Source of the DNA: Planctomycetota bacterium
GTDB taxonomy: Bacteria > Planctomycetota > Phycisphaerae > WQYP01
Assembly: GCA_021798635.1 (NCBI GenBank)
Contig: JAJZGH010000015.1
Coordinates: 1-33,793 of the forward strand
Length of the DNA: 33,793 bases
Direction: 5' to 3'
The notes under the pieces were generated by a model. That model did no database searches and was not told the DNA's origin. It saw only the letters and a list, made by a program, of their open reading frames with translations. Of this stretch, positions 7,978 through 15,540 are shown in pieces; positions within the stretch are counted from its first letter, which is position 1, and each line of letters begins with the position of its first letter. The position numbers were made by a program, and so were the translations under genes.

Positions 7978-8460
7978 ATGTATCTGGTAGGGTCATACGA
8001 GCACGTCATCGATGCCAAGAATCGCTTGGCAATTCCTTCCGCACATCGGCAGGAAGTGCCTGAATCCCCATCTGGAAAAAAGCGATTCTATGCTCGCCCG
8101 GTCCAGATGCCCGAAGCCAACGGCGAAAAGCGACGTTTTGTTGAACTGATTCCGGAGCCGGTTTTTTTATCGCTGGCGGAGAAGGAAAAAAAAGAGGATA
8201 GCCTGGAAATGGCAGTTGACGAACAGGATCGTCAGTTAAGTCTGTTTGCGGGCGTCAAGATTCTGGAAATTGATGAGCAGGGTCGCGTTGTAATGCCGGA
8301 TGATTTTCTGGATCGTCCCGAAAAGAAGGCCAGCCGATTCGCAATCAATATTCTGGGAAGAGATGTGGTACTTGCGGGAGTTGGTTCCCGTCTGCAGGTT
8401 TGGAACGCCGAGGAATATCACCGCCGTTTTGATGGAGCCGGCAGAGTCCGGGCGGTGTAA
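7978..8460 (+). CDS. mraZ: Transcriptional regulator MraZ
   Basis: A 160-residue protein with two SpoVT/AbrB-like swapped-hairpin repeats typical of MraZ. The first starts YLVGSYEHVIDAKNRLAIPS (family form: GEYEHtiDaKGRlaIPa). The second contains EIDEQGRVVMPDDFLDRP and ends with a VVLAGVGSRLQVWNAEEYHR segment. MraZ is the first gene of the division/cell-wall cluster and in other bacteria represses that cluster by binding its own promoter; candidate boxes are present upstream. It is somewhat longer than E. coli MraZ (152) because of a charged insertion around residues 60-80 (EKEKKEDS). The ATG at 7978 has a weak ribosome binding site (GAAGG, 10 nt upstream). Downstream there is an unusual structured RNA region instead of an immediate rsmH start. 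Confidence 0.94.
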   Translation: MYLVGSYEHVIDAKNRLAIPSAHRQEVPESPSGKKRFYARPVQMPEANGEKRRFVELIPEPVFLSLAEKEKKEDSLEMAVDEQDRQLSLFAGVKILEIDEQGRVVMPDDFLDRPEKKASRFAINILGRDVVLAGVGSRLQVWNAEEYHRRFDGAGRVRAV

Positions 8461-8470
8461 AAAATACAAT

Positions 8471-8803
8471 CAGGAGCAAATCTTCCAGCCAAGGATGGTC
8501 GCGAAGGTAAAGCTCCCCACGCAAGGACGCGTGCGTACGTAAGGCTTCTGCTGTCGCAGGGACGTGACATAAAAGAAGCCGACACAGGGCGAATAGCGGT
8601 ACAGGCACTTCATGGACGAAATGTCTGTACCGCCGCCCCCGAACAACGGCCTAGTGCGACTGAACAGGACGTTCAGTTTCCGCTCGCCAGGAACTCAAAG
8701 GACTGAGGCTTTGGCGTCGCTGAATTTCACGGACGAACATGCTCGGGCCATGGAAGGCATGGCGGGGACACGTACCGGCCAGTCGTGTCCCTGTCTTTTT
8801 TTT
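8471..8803 (+). ncRNA. Candidate CsrB/RsmZ-like small RNA: multi-hairpin region with A(N)GGA loops
   Basis: No protein is needed to explain this stretch. It folds by eye into serial hairpins whose loops repeat the CsrA/RsmA recognition motif. Loops and stems: AAGGAT at 8491-8496 (3-bp stem); AAGGAC at 8523-8528 (CACGC/GCGTG); AGGGAC at 8558-8563 (TGTCGC/GTGACA inside GGCTTCT/AGAAGCC 8543-8580); ATGGAC at 8612-8617, on a long helix 8587-8638 with GCGGTACAG/CTGTACCGC; AGGAC at 8666-8670 (ACTGAAC/GTTCAGT); AAGGAC at 8698-8703 (CTCA/TGAG inside CGCCA/TGGCG); ACGGAC at 8729-8734 and ATGGAA at 8750-8755 (3-bp stems). Two further AGGA lie unpaired at 8472 and 8689. It ends in an intrinsic terminator. 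A TACAAT (8465-8470) could be a -10, but no good -35 is seen, so it may instead be processed from the mraZ transcript. Function as a CsrA sponge is inferred. Confidence 0.6.
8765..8803 (+). terminator. Intrinsic terminator between mraZ and rsmH
   Basis: GGGACACG (8765-8772) pairs with CGTGTCCC (8784-8791) around an 11-nt loop. Four bases later there are eight T (8796-8803). It ends the structured RNA 84 nt before the rsmH ATG, so rsmH needs readthrough or its own promoter. Confidence 0.8.
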
Positions 8804-8862
8804 AATTTTTCTGCCGGGCCGTGGCCGTTCCACGTCCCCGCTTTAATGTTATCGGGTTTGGG

Positions 8863-8885
8863 GCTGCGGCGTAAGCCGTTGCAGC
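8863..8885 (+). promoter_or_regulatory. Hairpin with GTAA loop directly before the rsmH start codon
   Basis: GCTGC-GGC (8863-8870) pairs with GCC and GCAGC (8875-8877, 8881-8885) around a GTAA tetraloop with a GTT bulge. It ends 2 nt before the ATG. No Shine-Dalgarno is visible here, so the hairpin may limit or shape rsmH translation. Role unproven. Confidence 0.3.
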
Positions 8886-8887
8886 AC

Positions 8888-9793
8888 ATGGATACGGCCC
8901 AGCATGGTCATGAACCCGTCCTGCTTAATGAAGCATTGGAATTACTGTCGGCGCAAAGCGGCGAAACAATTCTTGATTGCACCACCGGACGAGGGGGGCA
9001 CGCTTTGGCCCTGGCGAAGAAGATTGGAAAATCCGGTACCCTGGTGTGTCTGGATGTCGATCCGGGCAACCTGGAATTCGCCCGAGAACGGCTAAAAGAC
9101 GCTGCCCCTCATTGCCGGTTCTTTCAGGCAAATTTCGCGCAATTGGGCGATGTCCTGGATGCGGCAGATATTCCCGCCGTGGATGTGATTCTCGCGGATC
9201 TTGGAGTGTCGACCAATCAGATGTTGTCTGAACAGTATGGTCTGAGTTTTACGGTTGACGGCCCCCTGGATATGCGACTTGATCCACGTTTAGAGCATAC
9301 CGCGGAGGAACTGGTAAACGGCTTGCCTGAAAAGCAGCTCGCGGATCTGATATTTAACAATGCGCAGGATCGTCTTTCCCGGCGAATTGCCCGGAGCATT
9401 GTTCAGGCGCGGCGCGTAAAAAAAATTACGACAACCGCGCAACTGGCAGCCCTGGTAAGAGCGGCCGTGCCGTATACACGTTTTGGCCAGATTGATCCAG
9501 CGACTCGCACGTTTCAGGCCTTACGCATGGAAGTGAATCATGAAATGGAGAATCTTTCCGAGTTGTTAAAAGCCGCTCAATCCCGGCTGAAGCCCGGTGG
9601 ACGAATCGGGATTATCAGTTTCCATTCCGGAGAGGACCGAGTAGTAAAACAGATGTTCAGGCAATGGGCCTCCGACAACCGGTGTGACGTATTAACATCC
9701 AAGCCCATTGTTCCGACGGAATTTGAAATGGCGTCCAATCCACGGAGCCGAAGCGCTAAAATGCGGGTTGCTCGAATGCGGATGGATGAGTAA
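8888..9793 (+). CDS. rsmH: 16S rRNA (cytosine-1402-N4)-methyltransferase RsmH
   Basis: SAM-dependent methylation of the 16S rRNA decoding-centre base C1402. The ATG at 8888 gives MDTAQHGHEPVLLNEALELL, the expected HxPVLLxE opening, and a 301-residue protein of normal length. The SAM-binding segment is ILDCTTGRGGHALAL, followed by VCLDVDP. Further landmarks are ILADLGVSTNQ, GPLDMRLDP, the RIARSIVQARRVKKITTTAQ helix, RTFQALRMEVNHE, GRIGIISFHSGEDRVVK and the C-terminal NPRSRSAKMRVARM. An open frame back to 8612 runs through the structured RNA and terminator and is not coding in appearance. ATG 8846 is a possible alternative start. No ribosome binding site is obvious at either. The usual next genes ftsL and ftsI are missing; a LysM protein follows instead. 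Confidence 0.95.
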   Translation: MDTAQHGHEPVLLNEALELLSAQSGETILDCTTGRGGHALALAKKIGKSGTLVCLDVDPGNLEFARERLKDAAPHCRFFQANFAQLGDVLDAADIPAVDVILADLGVSTNQMLSEQYGLSFTVDGPLDMRLDPRLEHTAEELVNGLPEKQLADLIFNNAQDRLSRRIARSIVQARRVKKITTTAQLAALVRAAVPYTRFGQIDPATRTFQALRMEVNHEMENLSELLKAAQSRLKPGGRIGIISFHSGEDRVVKQMFRQWASDNRCDVLTSKPIVPTEFEMASNPRSRSAKMRVARMRMDE

Positions 9794-9850
9794 CAGCACG
9801 GGTGATGGGCAGTAACGTGTTGCGGTCAACTCTATGGGAGCTAAGCCACT

Positions 9851-10747
9851 ATGAACAAAGAGACAAAAATCGGGCTGGTAACCGGCGTGACATTGATCGT
9901 CCTTATTGGGGCAATGTTGTCAAGCTATTTAAGCGGGCCGCGTGACAGCGTTGGCGATCTGGCGGTGGCCGGGCAAGGGTGGGGCCTGCGCAAGCAGATC
10001 AGCAATCCGGTGGGAATTGCGCAGGTGCCGGTTCCGCAAAATGTACCCGTGAACCCGGTTCAAACCGTGGCCACCGCGCCGGTGCGCCCTGTCAGCTCGC
10101 CGTCCTCGGTGGCAGTTTCCACGCCGTATAATCAGGTAACACAGTTGCCTTACGGCACGGCAGCCGCTCCAACCTCATCGGTTGCATCTTTAACGCCCGC
10201 CGCCGCTATTATTACGCCGCAGGTTGTATCCGTGGTGGCGACGCAACAACCCGTTTCAAACACGGCAGCCCCTGCTGACAACACCTCGGACACGGGGCAG
10301 ACGGCCACGTATATTGTGCGGCCCGGCGATACACTGGGCAAAATTGCCTGGCACTTCTATCACGATAGTGGCCCGCTGGCGGTGCGACGAATTGTCCATG
10401 CCAATGCCTCCAAATTAAGCAGCGCCCGGGCTACGATCCGAGTCGGCGAAACGCTTACTATTCCTGCCGCTCAACAGTCCGGAACATCATCCGTGCATCT
10501 GCTGACCATGGCGGCTCAAAGCACCGGCAGTTCCTACGGTAGTCAATATTCCACGCGTCAAGTAGCGCCGACATCTAATAGTTCGGTACACACTTACCGC
10601 GTTCAAAGCGGCGATACGCTATGGGGCATTGCCCGGAAAACCATGGGGGCAGGCACCGATGCTAATGTGCATCGCATCATGTCGTTAAATCATATTCGCG
10701 ATGCCCGAACCATTGCAGCGGGACAGGTGCTCAAGATTCCATCCTAA
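9851..10747 (+). CDS. Membrane-anchored protein with two LysM domains
   Basis: A 298-residue protein. Residues 8-28 form one transmembrane segment (GLVTGVTLIVLIGAMLSSYL) after a short charged N-terminus. A Pro/Val/Ser/Thr-rich low-complexity linker follows at about 50-150. LysM 1 is about 153-206 (TYIVRPGDTLGKIAWHFY ... VGETLTIP) and LysM 2 about 248-298 (HTYRVQSGDTLWGIARKT ... AGQVLKIPS), both with the Y-x-V-x-x-GDTL hallmark. LysM modules bind N-acetylglucosamine-containing glycans such as peptidoglycan, so the protein probably tethers the inner membrane to the wall. It takes the position after rsmH that ftsL/ftsI hold in most bacteria. The ATG at 9851 has a GGGAG about 10 nt upstream, 57 nt after the rsmH stop. 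A direct division role is speculation. Confidence 0.85.
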   Translation: MNKETKIGLVTGVTLIVLIGAMLSSYLSGPRDSVGDLAVAGQGWGLRKQISNPVGIAQVPVPQNVPVNPVQTVATAPVRPVSSPSSVAVSTPYNQVTQLPYGTAAAPTSSVASLTPAAAIITPQVVSVVATQQPVSNTAAPADNTSDTGQTATYIVRPGDTLGKIAWHFYHDSGPLAVRRIVHANASKLSSARATIRVGETLTIPAAQQSGTSSVHLLTMAAQSTGSSYGSQYSTRQVAPTSNSSVHTYRVQSGDTLWGIARKTMGAGTDANVHRIMSLNHIRDARTIAAGQVLKIPS

Positions 10748-10802
10748 GCGCCAGTGGCGACGGGTTGGAACGTATTGTGTCATCAAACCCCATTTCGCCG
10801 CC

Positions 10803-10826
10803 AGCTCAACGCTTCCGCATTGATCT
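10803..10826 (+). repeat. Short palindromic intergenic repeat, copy A
   Basis: AGCTCAACGC, loop TTCC, GCATTGATCT. It shares a block of about 28 nt (one mismatch) with 28147-28170 and extends to a common TAATG. It lies in the 134-nt gap between convergent genes, which otherwise shows nothing I can name. Confidence 0.6.
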
Positions 10827-10881
10827 AATGCCGCGCGTTGGCTTTCGCATAGACGCCAGGTTCCGGACGCTTTGCCCTCCC

Positions 10882-12717
10882 TTATTGCGGTGGACCGGCT
10901 CCCTGGCCGGCTTGCATGGACTGCATTTCCATCATCATCGCCAGCGGCAGCAGGGCGTGAATACGCGTGGAGAGTTGCTCCAAATTCTTCATGGGCATGC
11001 GCCACTGCCCCGTTAAGCTGTTATGGTGCGTTGCCAGGCTCATGGACATTGGCTCGGTAGCCGGTAACTTCATTATCGGGCTGTTCATATTAGCCATGGC
11101 TTCAAGTCGCTGGGTGATGGCCGCAATAATCGGCGACGGATCGACATACATAACCATTGAAGCATGCGGAAGTATATGGCTCTTAGCGGCAACGATCCCG
11201 GGATTAGAATCCAGGGCATCGGAGCCTGCCGCAGCCGCTTTGACTGACTCGGCAAGGAATTTATGACTGCAGTTACCGCCCACAATCAGTTGATTGCTGT
11301 TGCTGCCTATTAAATAAGTCTGTGTGCTAATTCCCAGCAGATTTTGCTGCATTTTCATCGCGCTGCGGATGGCATCGTTCTGGGGCGTGCCGGCCGCCGG
11401 TAAAACCATAGATTGAGTGACGGTGGTGAAAGGTATTGAACCAACGGTAACTTTCTCAGGTGCGACAGCCATGTCGTATTTCACGTTGGTTCCCATGCTC
11501 AATTGAAAATGTGAGAGCCAACGCCCCTCACTGGCCAACAGGTGCACCATCAATGCGGCGGTGGCGGCCGGCGTTGTGGACTTGGCTAATCCGACGCTGG
11601 ACATAACAGGACCCTTGGTCTTGGAAGAGTCAATAACCAGCGTGTTGCACTGCGAGAGCGGTTGTATAAGTGCGGCAATTTGCCTGATTATCTTAGGAAG
11701 CTGTACATGACTGCCAGTGCCCGACGCTGCGGCTTTGGGAAGTTCCCCCGCCCAATGATTCAACATTTTTGCGGCCATCGCACCGTCAATATTATTGGCC
11801 ACCGCCTCGAAAAACTGGGCGGAGTCCGGCAGTCCCGCCAGCGGCTTTTCCGCCAGTGGCCTCAGGCATTTCAGGGCTTGGGCAATCTCCGATCCGGATT
11901 TTTCATCTGAAACCATCGACAGTGTCAGCGCACTGGAGGTAATCCGCAATCCAAGCAGTGCGGAATGTGTATCATCCGCCAAACGCATGGCGACTTTCCG
12001 GCCAATGGTTTTCAGTTCCGATCCATGGGTAGCTTTACCGCCGGCATTGGTTTGGTCCGCCGCGGTTGGGCCGGTTCTATGAAGGGCTTCTTCCAGAGGT
12101 TTACGAAGCTGGGGAATATTCACCAGCACATAAACATCGGACTTCTCGGCCAGAGGTTGTTCGGATTCCGTGAGCATAGGGGTTATGGCTGTGCCGACGG
12201 TTTTGCATTGCAACAAGGCTCCATGATGTTGTGAAACCATAATGCAATGTTTGCCCGCGACGGCATAAATATTCTGGCCATTGGCGGTTTGGCCGTGCTC
12301 CACGCCATCGGTGCCGGTGGAAAAATTCATATTGCCAATGGCGGCCGCGGGGTCCTTGGCGGGCAGAATCATAACAGCGTGGCCCGGGCCTCCCGTAGCG
12401 CTGTTGGGAATGACCACGATTGCTGCCGTGCCATGGGCCGTGATTCCACGCGGCAAATTCAACGATTTTTCGATGTGCCGTAAGGATGGCGGCAATACCG
12501 GAATTTTCAGATTTTGGGCCAGCATTGCGACTTTTTTATCCAAGGCCGCCATGTCATGAATAATTATCACCGCCTGTGCGGTGGCGGGAATATTAGCGAG
12601 GATCTTGGCGTCAGCGGCGGAATTTCCTGGGTTCGTACCGGCGGCCAGTATGGGGGCGCCACCAAGTAGCAGGCATGCTATCGCGGCTGCTTTAAGTAGG
12701 TTCGTGCGGTTCAACAT
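10882..12717 (-). CDS. Exported protein of unknown function (tandem relative of the upstream gene)
   Basis: A 611-residue protein with a Sec signal peptide (MLNRTNLLKAAAIACLLLGG, then a hydrophobic stretch and AAG near residue 27). The mature part opens with an ILANIPATAQAVIIIHDMAA segment, a P-x-x-A-x-x-V-V-x-x-x-D pattern. It also appears, in looser form, in the neighbouring upstream protein (LPSTSALCVICNNVAQLDQR). It is Ala/Gly-rich with alternating strands and helices, no transmembrane segment apart from the signal, and a Met/Gln-rich C-terminus. I do not recognise a catalytic motif. The ATG at 12717 has AGGAG about 9 nt upstream. The gene follows the 562-residue protein after 45 nt and is very likely in the same operon. 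It could be a DUF3352-like exported protein, but that is a guess. Confidence 0.7.
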   Translation of the reverse strand: MLNRTNLLKAAAIACLLLGGAPILAAGTNPGNSAADAKILANIPATAQAVIIIHDMAALDKKVAMLAQNLKIPVLPPSLRHIEKSLNLPRGITAHGTAAIVVIPNSATGGPGHAVMILPAKDPAAAIGNMNFSTGTDGVEHGQTANGQNIYAVAGKHCIMVSQHHGALLQCKTVGTAITPMLTESEQPLAEKSDVYVLVNIPQLRKPLEEALHRTGPTAADQTNAGGKATHGSELKTIGRKVAMRLADDTHSALLGLRITSSALTLSMVSDEKSGSEIAQALKCLRPLAEKPLAGLPDSAQFFEAVANNIDGAMAAKMLNHWAGELPKAAASGTGSHVQLPKIIRQIAALIQPLSQCNTLVIDSSKTKGPVMSSVGLAKSTTPAATAALMVHLLASEGRWLSHFQLSMGTNVKYDMAVAPEKVTVGSIPFTTVTQSMVLPAAGTPQNDAIRSAMKMQQNLLGISTQTYLIGSNSNQLIVGGNCSHKFLAESVKAAAAGSDALDSNPGIVAAKSHILPHASMVMYVDPSPIIAAITQRLEAMANMNSPIMKLPATEPMSMSLATHHNSLTGQWRMPMKNLEQLSTRIHALLPLAMMMEMQSMQAGQGAGPPQ

Positions 12718-12762
12718 CTGAAAAATCTCCTAAGGTAAGAGGAACACTAAATCGGGCATTCA

Positions 12763-14451
12763 TTAGAATAGTGCGCCAGCAGGATTGCCGGACAAACTTT
12801 GCTCCAACGTTGCCACGGGTATATATACTTGGATAACTAACGATTTTCCGCCGGCCCCCACGCTGACCACCGCCGGCGGCGGGGGAAGCCCCAAGGCAAG
12901 CGCATTGGCGGCCTTCGAGGTGGGGACCGCATTTTGTTGCTGCGTCCAGCGGGCGATGGGCAAATACGCAACCAAGAAGCTTCCGGGTACCACTCGCGCT
13001 AAGGTCTGCGTTAAACCGGGCCGCTTCATGACGGCTGTAAGATTGTTACCGGCGGCGGTAACGGCTGATTTTAATAATGGATGCGGGACACCCACGCACA
13101 GCAGCACGCCATGAGTCCTCATATTGATTAGCTCAACAGTAGGCGAGGTTCTTATGGGCTTTTGTGTCGGCCCGACAATGCGGATCACCTGATAGCCCAT
13201 GAGGGTGCTATGGGTAAGATTCTTATCATCCGGTGGAGCGGTTTTAGTCCGCACATACGCTAGGTGGCTAAAATAACCCGCCAGGTCGTGCATTTCTGTT
13301 GTAGGATGTTTACAGTGCATAATGATTATCGCGGGGCCTGAACCCCAATGATTTAGCGGCCCTCGGCCCGCGCTCGAGGGCGTTGAGGGTGGCAGCCCGA
13401 TCGCGGCAGCGCCGGTGTGATCCGCGACGGCGGCCAAAATCTGAGGAAATTCCTGGATTGCGGTGGAGCGCTTATGCCTTGGAGAGCCTGGGCTGTTTTC
13501 TACTTTGGCGGGCAGCAAGGTTTTCAACCATTTGGCAACCGACGGCCCATCGATGCTGTCGGCATAGAGCGAAAAATAACGCTGATCTGGCAGCCCGGCG
13601 AGGGCGTGGGCCGGCAGAGGTGGCTGCGCGGCAACTAGTTGAGCCATGGGAGAATGTGCATGAAAAGCATTGGTCAAATTAACAATCAAAGCCTGTCGGC
13701 CAAAATGCAGCGTTAACAGGCTTCGGTTTAGGTCGGTGCTCAATTGTTTGCTTAATTTATTTCCTATCTGCTGCAGCAGCGATTTGAGAGCGGGACTGCC
13801 AACTGGCAACGGATTACCGGGCATCGCTGAAAATAACATGGCCTTTGACGGATCGACTAACTCTTTTCGTATGGCGTGCGTATCGGCTTCCACGGCGATA
13901 TCTGCATGGCGTAGCGCCACAGGCAGATGGCCAGGCAGCGTCAGGTGGGATTTTGCTTGCAGATACATTTTTAATGCTGAACGCGAGGCGGAAATAAACG
14001 TCCATACTCCGCGCGTTGCGATAAAGGCGGGAGTGCCTTCAATGCGTGCCGGTGTTATTCCGCCCCGGGCGGCACCATTTTTGAGGCTGGCGATAAATTT
14101 TGCGGTGTTGGTCGTTTGCAGAATCACCACGGACTGGCGCAATTCGAGGATTTTTCCTTTGGCCGGTGATGGCATCACCCAGGCCATTGGAGCGGAGATA
14201 TTCCAATAAGGCCCCAGAACCATTTTCAGGGCGGTAAATTCATCAAATTGCGGTTGCCGGCCCGTGATGCGCCGTTCAAGCCGGGTAATGCGTTGATCGA
14301 GCTGTGCCACATTGTTGCAGATCACACACAAGGCGCTGGTTGAAGGAAGTTCGCGGATAATCGAGCTTGTTGGAGCGCCGGCTCCGTGGGCGCAAATAGT
14401 CACTCCCAACAACGGCCATGCAGCGGCGGCAGCCCGGCGGCGAAATTGCAT
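12763..14451 (-). CDS. Exported protein of unknown function, first of a tandem pair
   Basis: A 562-residue protein starting MQFRRRAAAAAWPLLGVTIC, a signal-peptide-like N-terminus with a probable cleavage after CAHGAGA. The next segment (SIIRELPSTSALCVICNN) matches the opening of the mature downstream protein in pattern. A short coiled stretch (AQLDQRITRLERRITGRQ) follows. The C-terminal third contains a VVPGSFLVAYLPIARWTQQQ segment and a strand-rich end. No catalytic motif was recognised. The ATG at 14451 is preceded by a strong GGAGG with a short 4-nt spacer. It is the promoter-proximal gene of a two-gene minus-strand operon with the 611-residue relative, so the two products probably work together in the periplasm or at the cell surface. 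Confidence 0.7.
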   Translation of the reverse strand: MQFRRRAAAAAWPLLGVTICAHGAGAPTSSIIRELPSTSALCVICNNVAQLDQRITRLERRITGRQPQFDEFTALKMVLGPYWNISAPMAWVMPSPAKGKILELRQSVVILQTTNTAKFIASLKNGAARGGITPARIEGTPAFIATRGVWTFISASRSALKMYLQAKSHLTLPGHLPVALRHADIAVEADTHAIRKELVDPSKAMLFSAMPGNPLPVGSPALKSLLQQIGNKLSKQLSTDLNRSLLTLHFGRQALIVNLTNAFHAHSPMAQLVAAQPPLPAHALAGLPDQRYFSLYADSIDGPSVAKWLKTLLPAKVENSPGSPRHKRSTAIQEFPQILAAVADHTGAAAIGLPPSTPSSAGRGPLNHWGSGPAIIIMHCKHPTTEMHDLAGYFSHLAYVRTKTAPPDDKNLTHSTLMGYQVIRIVGPTQKPIRTSPTVELINMRTHGVLLCVGVPHPLLKSAVTAAGNNLTAVMKRPGLTQTLARVVPGSFLVAYLPIARWTQQQNAVPTSKAANALALGLPPPPAVVSVGAGGKSLVIQVYIPVATLEQSLSGNPAGALF

Positions 14452-14700
14452 AAAGCCTCCAACAGCGCAACGAACAATTTAATTTTAGATCGCCCACGCT
14501 ATGGTTTCAAAAACCAATAACATGATTGTAACTATGCCCCGTTATTTTCGCCAATCAGTCGCATTTTTGCTCATTTGCGATCCGCTACGCGCGGCTACCG
14601 GTTTGACGATTGACGCCAAAACTGCTAAATTGCCGCACATAATTAAGAACTGTCGTGCGTATGCAGTTGATGAATAAATTAGATGGAATCGAGCGATATT
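14452..14700. other. Intergenic region, nothing recognised
   Basis: About 250 nt upstream of the minus-strand pair and of the Lys-rich micro-ORF. It should hold their promoters, but I see no clear -35/-10 pair, repeat or structured RNA. Confidence 0.5.
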
Positions 14701-14760
14701 ATGAAAAAGAAAAAAGTCAAAAAGAAATACGGTAAGAAAAAATTCGGCAAGTGCAGCTAA
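14701..14760 (+). CDS. Lys-rich micro-ORF of 19 residues
   Basis: ATG at 14701, TAA at 14758-14760. The peptide is MKKKKVKKKYGKKKFGKCS: eleven of nineteen residues are Lys, with two aromatic-Gly-Lys repeats (YGK, FGK) and a C-terminal Cys. The composition suggests an RNA- or ribosome-binding microprotein, but it is too short to assign. No strong Shine-Dalgarno; a GAGCG lies about 5 nt upstream. It could be a chance A-rich stretch, although poly-A codon use this dense is unlike the surrounding sequence. The remaining 150 nt before the next gene show nothing I can name. Confidence 0.35.
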   Translation: MKKKKVKKKYGKKKFGKCS

Positions 14761-14911
14761 GCGCAGCGGTGGCGGGGGGGCGGTCTAATTGTCCGGCGAA
14801 TGCCATCATAAATGTTCATAAAAATCATTTGGCAGCGCGCCGTACCTGCGCGCTTGCTGACGCACTGGGGTATTGCGCCCACGCCAATGAAAAAGACGGA
14901 TTCCCTTGCAC

Positions 14912-15463
14912 TTACGGCTGTTTATGCCAATGCGTTTCCGGCTGCCCATCGAGTTTATTGGCTAATCGCGCGAGAACAAAAAGCAGATCACTTAGTCGAT
15001 TAAGATAAACCAGTGGAGCCTCGCCCGTGGGTTGCTGCCGCATGAGTTCCACCAGATGGCGTTCCGCCCGCCGGCATACGGTTCGTGCTATATGCAGGTG
15101 AGAGGCCAGCGGGGAACCGCCGGGCAGAATAAATTCTTTCAGCGCGGGAAGTTCCGCGGTAGCAGCATCGATATGCATTTCCAAATCCGCCGCGTGCTGC
15201 GTGTTAATACGATTCACCCGTGAACTGTTGGGCGAATCAATCGGCGTAGCCAAATCCGCACCCAGATCAAATAATTGATGCTGCAATTGGTTCAGCAATT
15301 GGCGCAGTTGTTCATGGCGGCAAATGCCGGTCGCCATCCCCAGCCAGGAGTTTAATTCATCCACGGTGCCGTAGGTGGCCAGCCGCATATCGTCTTTACT
15401 TACACGCGTGCCATCAAACAAACTGGTTTGGCCTTGATCCCCCTGGCGGGTATAAATGCGCAT
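14912..15463 (-). CDS. PduO-type ATP:cob(I)alamin adenosyltransferase
   Basis: Transfers the adenosyl group of ATP to cob(I)alamin to form coenzyme B12. The ATG at 15463 gives MRIYTRQGDQGQTSLFDGTR, the conserved ATP-binding N-terminus of this family. It continues YGTVDELNSWLGMA and the central FILPGGSPLASHLHIARTVC with RRAER, which holds the conserved Arg residues. The length of 183 residues is normal. AGGAG lies 6 nt upstream of 15463, which decides this start over an in-frame one at 15541. It is divergent from nadD with a 77-nt gap. No other B12 gene is nearby, so it probably serves B12-dependent enzymes encoded elsewhere. Confidence 0.93.
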   Translation of the reverse strand: MRIYTRQGDQGQTSLFDGTRVSKDDMRLATYGTVDELNSWLGMATGICRHEQLRQLLNQLQHQLFDLGADLATPIDSPNSSRVNRINTQHAADLEMHIDAATAELPALKEFILPGGSPLASHLHIARTVCRRAERHLVELMRQQPTGEAPLVYLNRLSDLLFVLARLANKLDGQPETHWHKQP

Positions 15464-15540
15464 CGGCAACTCCTGAAAAATCCCTCCGGCCCAGGCCGGA
15501 AGTTGTGCTGACAGTTTAGGAGTTGCACGCAACATGAGCA

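Noticed and set aside
8612..8887. N-terminal extension of RsmH by 92 residues (open frame from 8612)
   Set aside because: It runs through hairpins and an intrinsic terminator, has non-protein-like composition, and RsmH proteins start near the HxPVLL motif.
8461..8887. Known actinobacterial mraW RNA motif
   Set aside because: The position before rsmH is the same, but the sequence here is a series of GGA-loop hairpins plus a terminator, and the organism is not actinobacterial in gene content.
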